A DNA stretch of 64,000 bases from Methylorubrum rhodesianum (lineage in GTDB: Bacteria > Pseudomonadota > Alphaproteobacteria > Rhizobiales > Beijerinckiaceae), in NCBI RefSeq assembly GCF_014199985.1, contig NZ_JACHOS010000021.1, positions 1 to 64,000 of the forward strand. The letters are read 5' to 3'. The translations under genes and the position numbers were made by a program. The notes beneath the pieces are model-generated. The model worked only from the letters and a program-made list of their open reading frames with translations, did no database searches and had not been told where the DNA came from. Within the stretch, counting starts at the first letter, position 1; each line of letters begins with the position of its first letter. Of this stretch, positions 53,368 through 62,568 are shown in pieces.

Positions 53368-53403
53368 GACACCCTCGCGAGCATGGACACCCTCGCGAGC
53401 ATG
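53368..53403. repeat. 18-bp tandem duplication at the yicC start
   Basis: GACACCCTCGCGAGCATG is present twice in a row (53368-53385 and 53386-53403). It is in frame (six codons, DTLASM) and duplicates the ATG, so yicC has two equally spaced candidate starts, 53383 and 53401. Confidence 0.9.
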
Positions 53404-54264
53404 ACGGGCTTTGCCCGCTGCGCCGGCACGACCGGTGCGGTGCAGTGGTTGTGGGAGATCCGAACCGTGAACGGGCGCGGGCTCGACATCCGCGTGCGCG
53501 TGCCGAACGGTTTCGACGCGGCGGGGGAGGCGGCCCGGGCCGCCCTGTCCCAGGCGCTCTCCCGCGGCCAGTGTCAGCTCAACCTGACGCTGACCCGGCC
53601 CGAGGCGGCCGCTCGGGTGCGCATCGACGAGACCCTGCTGGCGAGCCTCGCCGCGGCGGTCGCCCGCGTGCCGCGCCCCGCCGGCGTCGGTCCGGCGACT
53701 CTCGACGGGCTGCTCGCCGTGCGCGGCGTGGTCGAGACAGAGAGCGAGGCCGGGGCCGATCCCGACGCGCTGAACCGGGACCTCGTCGCGGGAATCGACA
53801 GCCTCGTCGCCGATCTCGTCGCCGCCCGCCGGGCGGAGGGCGCGCGGCTGCACGCGATCGTCAGCGATCAGATCGCCGACATCGCCCGCCTGACCCAGGC
53901 CGCCGAGGATTGCCCCGCCCGCCGTCCCGAGGCGGTGCGCGCCAGGCTCGCCGAGTCGGTCGCGGCGCTTGTCGGCGCCGGGGGGCTCGACCCCGACCGC
54001 CTGCATCAGGAGGCGGTGCTGCTCGCCGCCAAGGCCGACGTGCGCGAGGAGCTCGACCGCCTGCGCGCCCATCTCTCGGCCGCCGGCGAATTGCTGGCGA
54101 AAGGGGGCGCGATCGGACGGCGTCTCGATTTTCTGGCCCAGGAACTCGGCCGCGAGGCCAACACGCTCTGCGCCAAGGCCGGCGACATCAGCCTGTCGCG
54201 GATCGGACTCGACTTGAAGGCCGTGGTGGAGCAATTCCGCGAGCAGGTGCAGAACGTCGAGTGA
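53401..54264 (+). CDS. yicC: YicC-family endoribonuclease
   Basis: A 287-residue protein of the YicC family, recently linked to endoribonuclease activity and sRNA turnover. Core motifs are MTGFARC at the start, WEIRTVNGRGLDIRVRVP, GQCQLNLTL, RIDETLLASL, and the C-terminal GRRLDFLAQELGREANTLCAKAGD with IGLDLKAVVEQFREQVQNVE. The start 53401 follows family convention; an upstream in-frame ATG at 53383 comes from an 18-bp duplication. It sits 34 bases before gmk, the usual order. Confidence 0.95.
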   Translation: MTGFARCAGTTGAVQWLWEIRTVNGRGLDIRVRVPNGFDAAGEAARAALSQALSRGQCQLNLTLTRPEAAARVRIDETLLASLAAAVARVPRPAGVGPATLDGLLAVRGVVETESEAGADPDALNRDLVAGIDSLVADLVAARRAEGARLHAIVSDQIADIARLTQAAEDCPARRPEAVRARLAESVAALVGAGGLDPDRLHQEAVLLAAKADVREELDRLRAHLSAAGELLAKGGAIGRRLDFLAQELGREANTLCAKAGDISLSRIGLDLKAVVEQFREQVQNVE

Positions 54265-54298
54265 GGACGCCGACAGTGGGCAGCGGAGTGAACGGCCG

Positions 54299-54970
<672 letters not shown>

Positions 54971-54976
54971 GAGAAA

Positions 54977-55006
54977 GTTCCCTCCCCGCAGGGGGGAGAG
55001 GGGAAA
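54977..55006. terminator. Imperfect inverted repeat after gmk
   Basis: CTCCCC pairs with GGGGAG around a short loop, extended by TTCC and GGAA with a bulge, between convergent gmk and the ABC transporter. It resembles the element at 24260-24286. No T-run. Confidence 0.45.
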
Positions 55007-55009
55007 CCT

Positions 55010-56758
55010 TCACTCCGCTGCGGTGCGCGGCGCGGTCGAAAGGGATTCTTCCACCTGCGCCGCGTGCAGGCGCCGGTAATAGCCGTCGGCGGCCAGAAGC
55101 GCGTCGTGGCGGCCCTGCTCGGCGATGCCGTTCTCGGCCACCACCACGATGCGGTCGGCGTGCCGGATCGTCGCGAGGCGGTGGGCGATGACGAGGGTCG
55201 TGCGCCCCTCCGCCAGCTCGAACAGCGAGGCCTGGATCTCCCGCTCGGTCTGGGTGTCCAGCGCCGAGGTCGCCTCGTCGAGGATCAGGATCGGCGGGTT
55301 CTTGAGGAAGGCGCGGGCGATGGCGAGCCGCTGCTTCTGCCCGCCCGAGAGCTTCACCCCGCGCTCGCCGATCACCGTGTCGAGCCCCTCGGGCAGGGCG
55401 GCGATCAGGCCGTCGAGCCGGGCCCGGGCGGCGGCGTCCAGGATCTCGGCCTCGCTCGCATCGAGGCGGCCATAGGCGATGTTCTCGCGGATCGTGCCGG
55501 CGAACAGGAACACGTCCTGCTGCACGATGCCGATCTGGCCCCGCAGCGAGGCCAGCGTCAGGTCGCGGATGTCGTGACCGTCGACGGTGATGCGCCCGCC
55601 TTCCGCCTCGTAGAAGCGCGGGATCAGGGAGAGGAGCGTCGTCTTGCCCGCGCCGGACGGGCCCACGAAGGCCACCGTCTCGCCCGCATGGATCGTGAGA
55701 TCGACGCCGTCCAGCACCGGCCGGTCCGGGCTGTAGCCGAAGCGCACACCCTCGAACCGGATCTCGCCCTTGAGCGGCGGCGCGGCGAGGGCGCCCGGCC
55801 GGTCGGCGATATCGGGCTCGGTGGCGAGCAGGGCCTGGTAGCGGCGGAACCCCGCGATCCCCTTCGGATAGGTCTCGATCACCGCGCCGATCTTTTCCAG
55901 CGGGCGGTAGAACACGCCGACGAGGAGCAGGAAGCCGACGAAGCCGCCGGCCGTCAGGTCGCCGCGCACCACGAAGGCGGCGCCGCCGAGGAGCACCACG
56001 ATCTGCACGAGGCGCAGGCCCAGATAATTGATCGAGAGGGCACCCGCCATCAGCCGGTAGGCTTCGAGCTTGGTCGTGCGGTATTTCAAATTGTCGGAGG
56101 CGAACAGAGCCCGCTCATGCGCCTCGTTGGCGAAGGCCTTCACCACGCGGATGCCGCCGACATTCTCCTCGATGCGGGCGTTGAAGGCGCCGACGCGCCC
56201 GTACTGCGCCTGCCAATTGCGGGTCATGCGCCCGCCGTAGCGGATGGTGACGAAGGCAATGACCGGCAGGATCGCCAGCGTCATCAGCGCCAGCGGCGGG
56301 TGGACGAGGAACATCAGCACGAAGGCGCCGACCAGCGTCATCACGGCGATGAACACGTCCTCCGGCCCGTGATGGGCGACCTCGCCGATCTCCTCCAGAT
56401 CCTTGGTGACGCGGGCCACGAGATGGCCGGTCTTCTGCCCGTCGAAGAAGCGGAACGAGAGCTTCTGCAGGTGATCGAAGGCGCGCGCCCGCATCTCCGT
56501 CTCGATGTTGATGCCGAGCAGGTGCCCCCAATAGGTGACCACCACCATCAGGCCGGCATTGGTGACGTAGAGCAGCGTCAGCCCCGCCGCGGCGAGCCCG
56601 ATCAGGCCCCAATCCTGCTGCGGCAGCAGCCGGTCGACGAAGGCTTTGACCGCGAGCGGAAAGCCGAGTTCGAGCAGGCCGGAGAGCACGGCGCAGCCGA
56701 AATCCACCAGGAACAGGGTCCGGTGTGGCCGGTAATAGGCGAGGAAGGCCTTCAGCAT
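55010..56758 (-). CDS. MsbA-like ABC exporter
   Basis: A 582-residue half-transporter with an N-terminal six-helix membrane domain (1-about 310; TLFLVDFGCAVLSGLLELGF, MLFLVHPPLALMTLAIL) and a C-terminal ATPase domain. The ATPase has Walker A GPSGAGKTTLLSLI (about 371), the signature LSGGQKQRLAIARA, Walker B ILILDEATSALD and the H-loop VIAHRLAT. It probably exports lipid, polysaccharide or drugs as a homodimer. MsbA resembles it, but length and sequence also fit other exporters. It is on the same strand as the MFS gene upstream and may be co-transcribed. Confidence 0.95.
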   Translation of the reverse strand: MLKAFLAYYRPHRTLFLVDFGCAVLSGLLELGFPLAVKAFVDRLLPQQDWGLIGLAAAGLTLLYVTNAGLMVVVTYWGHLLGINIETEMRARAFDHLQKLSFRFFDGQKTGHLVARVTKDLEEIGEVAHHGPEDVFIAVMTLVGAFVLMFLVHPPLALMTLAILPVIAFVTIRYGGRMTRNWQAQYGRVGAFNARIEENVGGIRVVKAFANEAHERALFASDNLKYRTTKLEAYRLMAGALSINYLGLRLVQIVVLLGGAAFVVRGDLTAGGFVGFLLLVGVFYRPLEKIGAVIETYPKGIAGFRRYQALLATEPDIADRPGALAAPPLKGEIRFEGVRFGYSPDRPVLDGVDLTIHAGETVAFVGPSGAGKTTLLSLIPRFYEAEGGRITVDGHDIRDLTLASLRGQIGIVQQDVFLFAGTIRENIAYGRLDASEAEILDAAARARLDGLIAALPEGLDTVIGERGVKLSGGQKQRLAIARAFLKNPPILILDEATSALDTQTEREIQASLFELAEGRTTLVIAHRLATIRHADRIVVVAENGIAEQGRHDALLAADGYYRRLHAAQVEESLSTAPRTAAE

Positions 56759-56864
56759 GGCGCGGCTGTGACGGCTGTCTCTGTCCGGAAGAGGGCGGAT
56801 TCGATGGTCCAGCGCATAGGCGAGCCGGCCTCGATGCGCCAGACGCGCCCGCGCGGGGCGCCCC

Positions 56865-58199
56865 TCACGACACCGCGCGGCCGGCCGCGCGGTCGGCGAT
56901 CAGCGTGCGGGCGATGGCGCCGCGCAGGAGCAGCACGGCGAGGCCGTAGAGCGGCACCGCGAGGGCGAAGTAGACGGGCCAGCCGACCGCGCCCGCGAGT
57001 GCCGGCGCCCCGACCCGCAGCGGCATGGCGGCGAAGAAGGCGGCGCCGAAAAGGAGCGCGTAGTCGGTGGCCGGCTGCGGTCCCTGGGCCCAGCGGTAGA
57101 TCATGTTGAAGACCGGGACGCCGAGGCCGCCGCCGCACAGGATGCCGAGGATCGAAGCGGCGAGGCCGAGATTCGGCGCGGCGGCCGCGCTCGCCCAGAG
57201 CATCAGCAGGCCGGAGGCCGCGACGCCGGCGGCGGAGACGGTGATGAGCGGCAGCGTGCCGACCCGCCGCACGAGGACACCCGAGACCAGGGCCATGACG
57301 AGGTTGATGCCCGACGAGAGCCCGCCGGTGACGAGTCCGACTTCCGCGAGCGGAACGCCGAGATCGAGCAGGGCGAGGTTGTTCGAGCCGGTGAGCGCGA
57401 ACATCGCCGCGAAGTAGAGGCCGAGCACGAGCACGCGACCGGCGAGGAGGCGCAGGCGCCCGAGTGCGAGGGCGCCGCGCTGCGCCTCCGCCGAGACCCG
57501 CCGCAGGGCCCGCTCGGGATAGCGCAGCATCGGCAAGAGGCAGAGCCCGTTCAGGACCGCCACCGCGAGCACGGCCCCGTGCCAGCCGATCCGGTCGTAC
57601 TCGGCGATCAGCAGGCCTGCACCGAAGATGCCGCCGAGAGAGGCGCCGCAGAGCTTGGCGGAGGCGACGTAGGGCCGGCGTTCCGGTCCCACCGTCTCGA
57701 CCACGAGGGCTTCCAGCGCGATGTCCATGGTGGCGACGCAGAAGCAGGTCGCCAGCGCGAGCCCGAACAGGGCCGACAGCGGCCACGCCTCGCCCCGGCT
57801 CAGGATCAGAAGCAGGGCGATGGCCGATCCCTGCATCAGCACGATCCAGCCGAGCCGGTGCGGCAGGCGCGGCAGGCGGATGCGGTCCACGGGCAGGGCC
57901 CAGAGGAAGGTGAGGCCGACCGGCAGGTTGATGAGCTGGAGAAAGCCGACCTCGGCGAGATCGATGCCGCGGGCCCGCAGGATCAGCGGCGCGCCGCTGA
58001 TCAGGAAGCCCAGCGTGGTGCCGAAGGTGATGTAGAGGCAGAAGAACGGCGCGAGCTGCGCCGCCCAGCTGAGCCACTCTCGCGCGGGAACGGGGCCGCT
58101 CACGCGCTCTAAGCTTCCTTCAGAGAGGGGCAACGATCCTGTCCCGTGCCGTTCCTCATCCTCGGTCCCCTGCGGTGTGATGCGGTCCCGCCGTTCCAT
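56865..58199 (-). CDS. MFS transporter, RhtX/AmpG-like
   Basis: A 444-residue carrier with about 12 helices: LAPFFCLYITFGTTLGFLISGA, FCVATMDIALEALVVETV and IFGAGLLIAEYDRIGW. The D-x-A-x-E-x-L-V motif in helix 4 is typical of the AmpG/RhtX/FptX branch, which moves muropeptides or siderophores inward. The start at 58199 (MERRDRITPQGTEDE) is chosen; the longer frame would enter the IS relic. It is followed closely by the ABC exporter gene. The substrate is unknown. Confidence 0.88.
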   Translation of the reverse strand: MERRDRITPQGTEDEERHGTGSLPLSEGSLERVSGPVPAREWLSWAAQLAPFFCLYITFGTTLGFLISGAPLILRARGIDLAEVGFLQLINLPVGLTFLWALPVDRIRLPRLPHRLGWIVLMQGSAIALLLILSRGEAWPLSALFGLALATCFCVATMDIALEALVVETVGPERRPYVASAKLCGASLGGIFGAGLLIAEYDRIGWHGAVLAVAVLNGLCLLPMLRYPERALRRVSAEAQRGALALGRLRLLAGRVLVLGLYFAAMFALTGSNNLALLDLGVPLAEVGLVTGGLSSGINLVMALVSGVLVRRVGTLPLITVSAAGVAASGLLMLWASAAAAPNLGLAASILGILCGGGLGVPVFNMIYRWAQGPQPATDYALLFGAAFFAAMPLRVGAPALAGAVGWPVYFALAVPLYGLAVLLLRGAIARTLIADRAAGRAVS

Positions 58200-58795
58200 A
58201 GGCCACCCGGCGCCGTCTTGCTCACCTTTTCCGGCCCCTGCCGGGCCACGGCCGGCACTCGGCTTGGCCGAGTCCGTCCGGGCCGCTGATGATCGGTTTG
58301 ACTGGTGAAATTCGAGATCGGTCCGAAACAGCACGGCGAGTCGTGCTTGCCGGAGAGGATTTGCTGCCGGACCACCGGGGGGCGCTGTTATCACGGATGC
58401 TCATCATCGGTGAGAGACAGGCATTTTCCGGCAACGGGGCTTGAGAGCTTCTTGGACCGCTGCCTCCGAGTGTTTCGATACAATCCAGCCGTGAGCGGAC
58501 CTTCGCAGCCGGCGGTCGATCCCGCAGGAGATGCTGCTGCGGACGACACGGATGCAGGCGGTTTTCTCGGTGCGCTCCGAGCGGATGCTGATCGAGCCGA
58601 TCGATTGCAACCCGCTGCTCGGCTGGTTTTGGGCCTGGAGATCAATGCGCCGGTCTGGCGCCAAGTCCATCCTGGTCCGGTCGGGCATCATCCCCTGCGG
58701 TGATCGCTTGCGCGAATGCAGGTTCGCGCGCGTGACCGATCAGAATCGAGCGCGCGGCGCGATCCGGCAGCTTGGATTGCTCGGAGCATCGAGCA
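58200..58795. other. Intergenic region containing an IS5 relic
   Basis: About 600 bases between an MFS gene (minus) and a TSUP permease gene (plus). The middle carries a degraded transposase fragment. The rest holds nothing recognised; the region is less GC-rich than its neighbours. Confidence 0.6.
58508..58705 (+). pseudogene. IS5-family transposase relic
   Basis: Translation gives RSIPQEMLLRTTRMQAVF then SVRSERMLIEPIDCNPLLGWF, which matches the N-terminal part of IS5-type transposases (consensus SIPPEQLLRA...QAFFSVRSERQLMEQLDYNLLFRWFVGL). One base is lost near 58625-58632; after it, another frame gives GLEINAPVW, the expected next segment. The DDE catalytic part and terminal repeats are missing, so it is an inactive remnant. 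Confidence 0.75.
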
Positions 58796-59608
58796 ATGGA
58801 TGACCTCGTCCTTCGCATCGTCATCTTCGCAATCGTCGGCTTAGTCTCCGGCTTCATATCCGGATTGTTCGGCATCGGCGGCAGCACCGTGCGCCTGCCC
58901 ATTTTCATTTATCTGCTTCCCTGGGTCGGCATTCACCATTCGGTGCTGATGCATGTGGCATCGGCAACATCCATGGCGCTGGTCATCCCCAGCGCCATCA
59001 CCGCGACCCGCGAGCAATATGCACTCGGGAACCTCGATGTCGCGTTCTACAATACCTGGGTGATCGGCCTTTTCATCGGCGTCGCCTTGGGGGCGATCTT
59101 GCTTCCGTATGGATCGACCGAAATCCTGCAGACCCTCTTCGCGGTCTATATCCTTCTGGTCGGCTTCTACATCGCCTTCGGCCGTGGACGCGTTTCATCC
59201 CGAGGCGCGCCGCCGTCGGGCGGCAAGAGGATCGGTATCGCGTCGTTCGTCGGGCTCGTCGCGGCCTTGACCGGAACAAGTGGCGGTACACTGACGACGC
59301 CGATCCTGAACACCTGCGGGCTCGCTCTGGAAAAGGCGATCGCGATCGCCTCCGCCACCGGATTGGTGACCGGAACCATTGCGACGATCGGAGGCATCAT
59401 CACCGGATGGCATGCCCGGGATCTGCCCTCCTATTCGCTCGGCTACGTCGACCTCGTGATCTTTATCGTGATGATGCCGACGGTGATGATCAGTGCACCC
59501 TTGGGCGTCGCCGTTGGCGGGAGGTTCAGCGAGACGACGCTGCAGCGGATCTACGCCGCTTTGCTCATTCTGGTCGGATTGGATCTCCTGCGGCGGCTGG
59601 CGTTCTGA
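58796..59608 (+). CDS. TSUP-family (TauE/SafE) permease
   Basis: A 270-residue membrane protein with about eight helices in two repeats: IVGLVSGFISGLFGIGGSTVRLP near the start and VGLVAALTGTSGGTLTTPIL in the middle, the duplicated GxxGGxxx motif of the TauE/SafE family. Members export or import sulfite, sulfoacetate and similar anions. The substrate is unknown. The start is 58796. Codon use is slightly less GC-biased than neighbours, and an IS relic lies directly upstream, suggesting it arrived by transfer. Confidence 0.92.
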   Translation: MDDLVLRIVIFAIVGLVSGFISGLFGIGGSTVRLPIFIYLLPWVGIHHSVLMHVASATSMALVIPSAITATREQYALGNLDVAFYNTWVIGLFIGVALGAILLPYGSTEILQTLFAVYILLVGFYIAFGRGRVSSRGAPPSGGKRIGIASFVGLVAALTGTSGGTLTTPILNTCGLALEKAIAIASATGLVTGTIATIGGIITGWHARDLPSYSLGYVDLVIFIVMMPTVMISAPLGVAVGGRFSETTLQRIYAALLILVGLDLLRRLAF

Positions 59609-59637
59609 CCCGTTTGGCGTCGAGCGGCAGCCGCGGC

Positions 59638-60861
59638 CTACGGCCCGCCTCCGGTTGAGCTGCGGTCATCCGCCTCGGCCTCGTCGAGGAAGGCGGCGCA
59701 GCCCAGGGGCATCGCCGCGAAGCGGATCAGGCGGCGCCCGGTGCCGGGCCGCAGGCGTCGATGCAGCCCCCAGGCCCCCTCCGCCGTTTCGGGAGGAAGC
59801 GTCTCGCCGAAGCGCCGGGCGAGCAGCGCCTTCAGCACCGGCCAGGGATGATCGAGACCGCACAGGATCGCGGCGAGGGCTGTCGGCGCGGACGCGTCGA
59901 AAGCGGCCACCGTGGCGGCGAGCGGGAGGCCGGCCGCGTGGGCGATGGCGGCGAGCCCGTCCTCGATGCGGTTCAGGTTCAGCCAGCGTTCGAGTTGGGA
60001 TGCGCTCGGATCGCGGCGGGAGCCGCTGGATCGGCTGCCGATGACATCGAGCGAGGCGCGAAACCGCGCGAGACGGTCTTCCGCCACTGGCTGAGCCAGG
60101 GTTTGCGCCGCGCGGTCCAGCAGGCGATCCGCCTCGGCGCGGTCGCCGGCGAGATCGGTCTCCAGCGCCTCGGCCGCCCGTCGGCGGGTCCGCTCCAGAA
60201 GCGTCGGTGCGAGACCGGGCGGCAGGTCCGGCCGACGGGCGAGGCGCAGCGTCACCGCCTCCCCCCGGTCGGCATGGGCCATCAGGCCGGAGAAGCCGGC
60301 CTCGGAGAAGGCCGCGCCGGGATTGTCGAGCAGCCGCGCTGCGGCGCGACCGTCGCCGTGGCGCAGCAGCAGGTCCGTCAGGTCCGGGGTCAAGGTCGGC
60401 CGCGCGGCGATGGCACGGCGATGCCCGTCGCTGCCCGAGACCGCGACCTCGGCCAGGATGGCGTCGCCGAGACCGGGACAGCGCGCGAGGAGCGGTGCCG
60501 CGACCTCAGCCGAGGCATCCCGGGCGAGCGCCCGGGAGGCTCGCGGCGGCCCGAGGCGCAAGGGGGCGAGCCGCTCGGCGAACGCTCGTCGCGCCGCCGT
60601 ATCGATCTGGCCGCATAGGGTGACGAGCAGCCCGTCGAAGGCGGGCTTGTCCGGCGGCGGCAGGCGCGACCAGCGCTTGGTCAGCAGTTCCGCCGATTGC
60701 AGCACGAGCTTCGATTGGAGCGCCGCGTCACCGCTGCGCAGGGCGTCCTCGATGCGTCGGACGAGATCGTTGAGGCGCGCCCGCGCGTAGGGATGCTGCG
60801 TACCGGGACGGCTGCCCGGTGTCTGGTCCTGCATCGGTCTCGGCCGGGAAAGGGTGTCCAT
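59638..60861 (-). CDS. DUF2336 protein
   Basis: A 407-residue protein of the DUF2336 family, common in alphaproteobacteria and made of HEAT-like helical repeats (RASRALARDASAEVAAPLLARCPGLGDAILAEVAVSGSDGHRRAIAARPTLTPDLTDLLLRHGD). DUF2336 proteins are often encoded near receivers and chemotaxis genes; function unknown. No enzyme motif. The start at 60861 (MDTLSRPRPMQ) fits. It follows a tandem-receiver gene by 109 bases on the same strand, so the two probably act together. Confidence 0.9.
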   Translation of the reverse strand: MDTLSRPRPMQDQTPGSRPGTQHPYARARLNDLVRRIEDALRSGDAALQSKLVLQSAELLTKRWSRLPPPDKPAFDGLLVTLCGQIDTAARRAFAERLAPLRLGPPRASRALARDASAEVAAPLLARCPGLGDAILAEVAVSGSDGHRRAIAARPTLTPDLTDLLLRHGDGRAAARLLDNPGAAFSEAGFSGLMAHADRGEAVTLRLARRPDLPPGLAPTLLERTRRRAAEALETDLAGDRAEADRLLDRAAQTLAQPVAEDRLARFRASLDVIGSRSSGSRRDPSASQLERWLNLNRIEDGLAAIAHAAGLPLAATVAAFDASAPTALAAILCGLDHPWPVLKALLARRFGETLPPETAEGAWGLHRRLRPGTGRRLIRFAAMPLGCAAFLDEAEADDRSSTGGGP

Positions 60862-60970
60862 GGCGACGGATCGGTGCTCCGGAGCCGGCCGATGCCGGCC
60901 CTGAAGGCGCTCATCCCTCGGGATGCATCGTCTCCTCCAGAGAGCCGAAGGCCGCCTCTCGGGACGATGC

Positions 60971-61819
60971 CTAGACAGCCTGCCCCATGGTCGGCCCGGC
61001 GTCGAGCAGGCTTTCGCGCCGGAGCGCGTTGATGAGGTAGGGCTGCCACAGGCCGAAGCTCTCGTGCACCGCCTTGTCGATGTCGAAGAACTGGAACGGC
61101 TTGGGCAGGAAGCCGGATGCACCGAAAGTGGTGAGCTGGCGCTGGACGCCCTCCTCGATCCGTGGACCCGTCATCAGGATGCGGGTCTCGGGACGGCGAT
61201 CGTTGATGCGGCAGGCGACTTCGAGGGCGGGATAGTCGGGCAGGCTCATCTCGATGATGGCGAGATCGACCGGGTCCCGCTCGATCAAACGGACGGCGTC
61301 CCGGCCGCCCGCGGCCTCCCGGATGCGGAACGAGAAGTGGCTCTGCCCGAGAAGCTTTCGCACGAGCGTGCGCGTCGCCTGCCCCGGATCGACGACGAGG
61401 CAGTCGAGGGAGCGCGAGAGGATCCGGCGGGCTGCCAGCAGGCGGCCGATGTGGAGGTCGCCCAGCGGCTTGAGGATCACGTCGTAGGCGCCGACACGGC
61501 GGGCCGTGGCCGACCAGCGGGGGGCGAGCATGTCGGTGACGAGGACGACGAGCCCCTGCGGATTGCCGGTCTCGCGCCAGCGTCGGATGTCGGCACCGTT
61601 GGTCTGCGGCAGCAGCACGTCGACGAACAGCAGGTCGACGGGCGAATCGGCGAGCGCGCGGTTCAGCGCGCTCCCGTCGGCCGCCTCGATCACCCTCGCC
61701 GCCGGATCGGCCCGTCCCACCGCTTCCGCGAGGGCCAGCCGGGTCTCCTCGTCCGGATCAGCGATCAGGATGGTGGGCGATGCAGTCACCGGCGGGTCCC
61801 ATGGTCGTCGTGCGGGCAT
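60971..61819 (-). CDS. Tandem receiver response regulator
   Basis: A 282-residue protein with two receiver domains and no output. Domain 1 (15-130): ILIADPDEETRLAL, phospho-acceptor D67 (LLFVDVLLP), VVLVTDML, ILKPLG with Lys117. Domain 2 (138-255): CLVVDPGQATRTLV, with Glu190 in place of Asp (LAIIEMSLP) and LPKPFQF. Glu at the acceptor position can mimic a phosphorylated state. It probably relays to the DUF2336 protein or an unlinked partner. ATG 61819 has GGAAGA upstream; a GTG 10 codons later is also possible. Confidence 0.93.
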   Translation of the reverse strand: MPARRPWDPPVTASPTILIADPDEETRLALAEAVGRADPAARVIEAADGSALNRALADSPVDLLFVDVLLPQTNGADIRRWRETGNPQGLVVLVTDMLAPRWSATARRVGAYDVILKPLGDLHIGRLLAARRILSRSLDCLVVDPGQATRTLVRKLLGQSHFSFRIREAAGGRDAVRLIERDPVDLAIIEMSLPDYPALEVACRINDRRPETRILMTGPRIEEGVQRQLTTFGASGFLPKPFQFFDIDKAVHESFGLWQPYLINALRRESLLDAGPTMGQAV

Positions 61820-61870
61820 CCGCCGCGTCTTCCGGCGTGGCGGATGGCTGCGGCGCGATCCGCCGAGCGC

Positions 61871-62386
61871 TCAGCGCATCACATACACCTGCGTGCCGAC
61901 CGAAACACGCTCGAACAGGTCGGCGATGTCCTGATTGTACATGCGGATACAGCCGTAGGACGCGAACGTGCCGATCGAACGCGGCCGGTTGGTGCCGTGG
62001 ATGGCGTATTCGCCGCCGCGCAGGGTCATCGCCGCCACGCCCATCGGGTTGCTCGGCGAGCCGCCGCGGATGAGGCTGGGCAGGCGCGGGTGGTCGCGCT
62101 TCACCTCGGCCGGGGGCGACCAGTCGGGCTGATAGTACTTGCCGTCGATCTGGGTGGCGCCGCTCCACTGCTTGCCCGGCTTGCCGACCGCGACGGGATA
62201 GCGGATCGCCGTTCCGTCGCCGTTGACGAGATAGAGCCGGCGCTCGTTCGTGCGTACCACGATCGTGCCCGCGCCGAGCCCGTCGGCAAAGGGGACGACC
62301 TCACGGGCCTGCGCGGCACCCGCCGCGCACAGCACTGCCGCGAACGCGCCCGCGAGACGCGCCCTGTACTTGCCTGTTCCGAACAT
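61871..62386 (-). CDS. L,D-transpeptidase (YkuD domain)
   Basis: A 171-residue secreted enzyme with a signal peptide (AGAFAAVLCAAGAAQAR, cleavage near residue 27). The YkuD catalytic pair is seen as H130 (YAIHGTNRPRSIG) and C146 (ASYGCIRMYNQD). It forms 3-3 cross-links in peptidoglycan or anchors proteins. It is short and minimal, with no added binding domain. The start is 62386. It lies 51 bases upstream of the tandem-receiver gene. Confidence 0.95.
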   Translation of the reverse strand: MFGTGKYRARLAGAFAAVLCAAGAAQAREVVPFADGLGAGTIVVRTNERRLYLVNGDGTAIRYPVAVGKPGKQWSGATQIDGKYYQPDWSPPAEVKRDHPRLPSLIRGGSPSNPMGVAAMTLRGGEYAIHGTNRPRSIGTFASYGCIRMYNQDIADLFERVSVGTQVYVMR

Positions 62387-62568
62387 CGAAGATCGCCTTT
62401 CCGAGCTGGAGCGTAACTGGCGAAGACGATCCAACGTTCCAGCTTGCCGCTTTGCTTTACGCGCAGCGAAATGCGGACCTCATGCACGGCCTCTTGGCAG
62501 GAGGGCGAATCCTGCGCTCAGCAATTCCGGCAAATTTTAAGTAACGGGCGCGGCTTCCGGTAACGCCC

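Larger units (their letters stand above)
52956..53400. other. Divergent intergenic region with palindrome and short repeats
   Basis: About 445 bases before yicC. It contains an AT-rich core with a perfect inverted repeat at 53089-53105, three 11-bp units at 53166-53198 and an 18-bp tandem duplication at the yicC start. No gene is supported; the yicC-frame ORF begins far upstream but without conserved residues. Confidence 0.6.

Noticed and set aside
58531..58803. Independent small gene before the TSUP permease
   Set aside because: Its conserved residues are those of an IS5 transposase and the frame breaks; it is a relic, not a gene.
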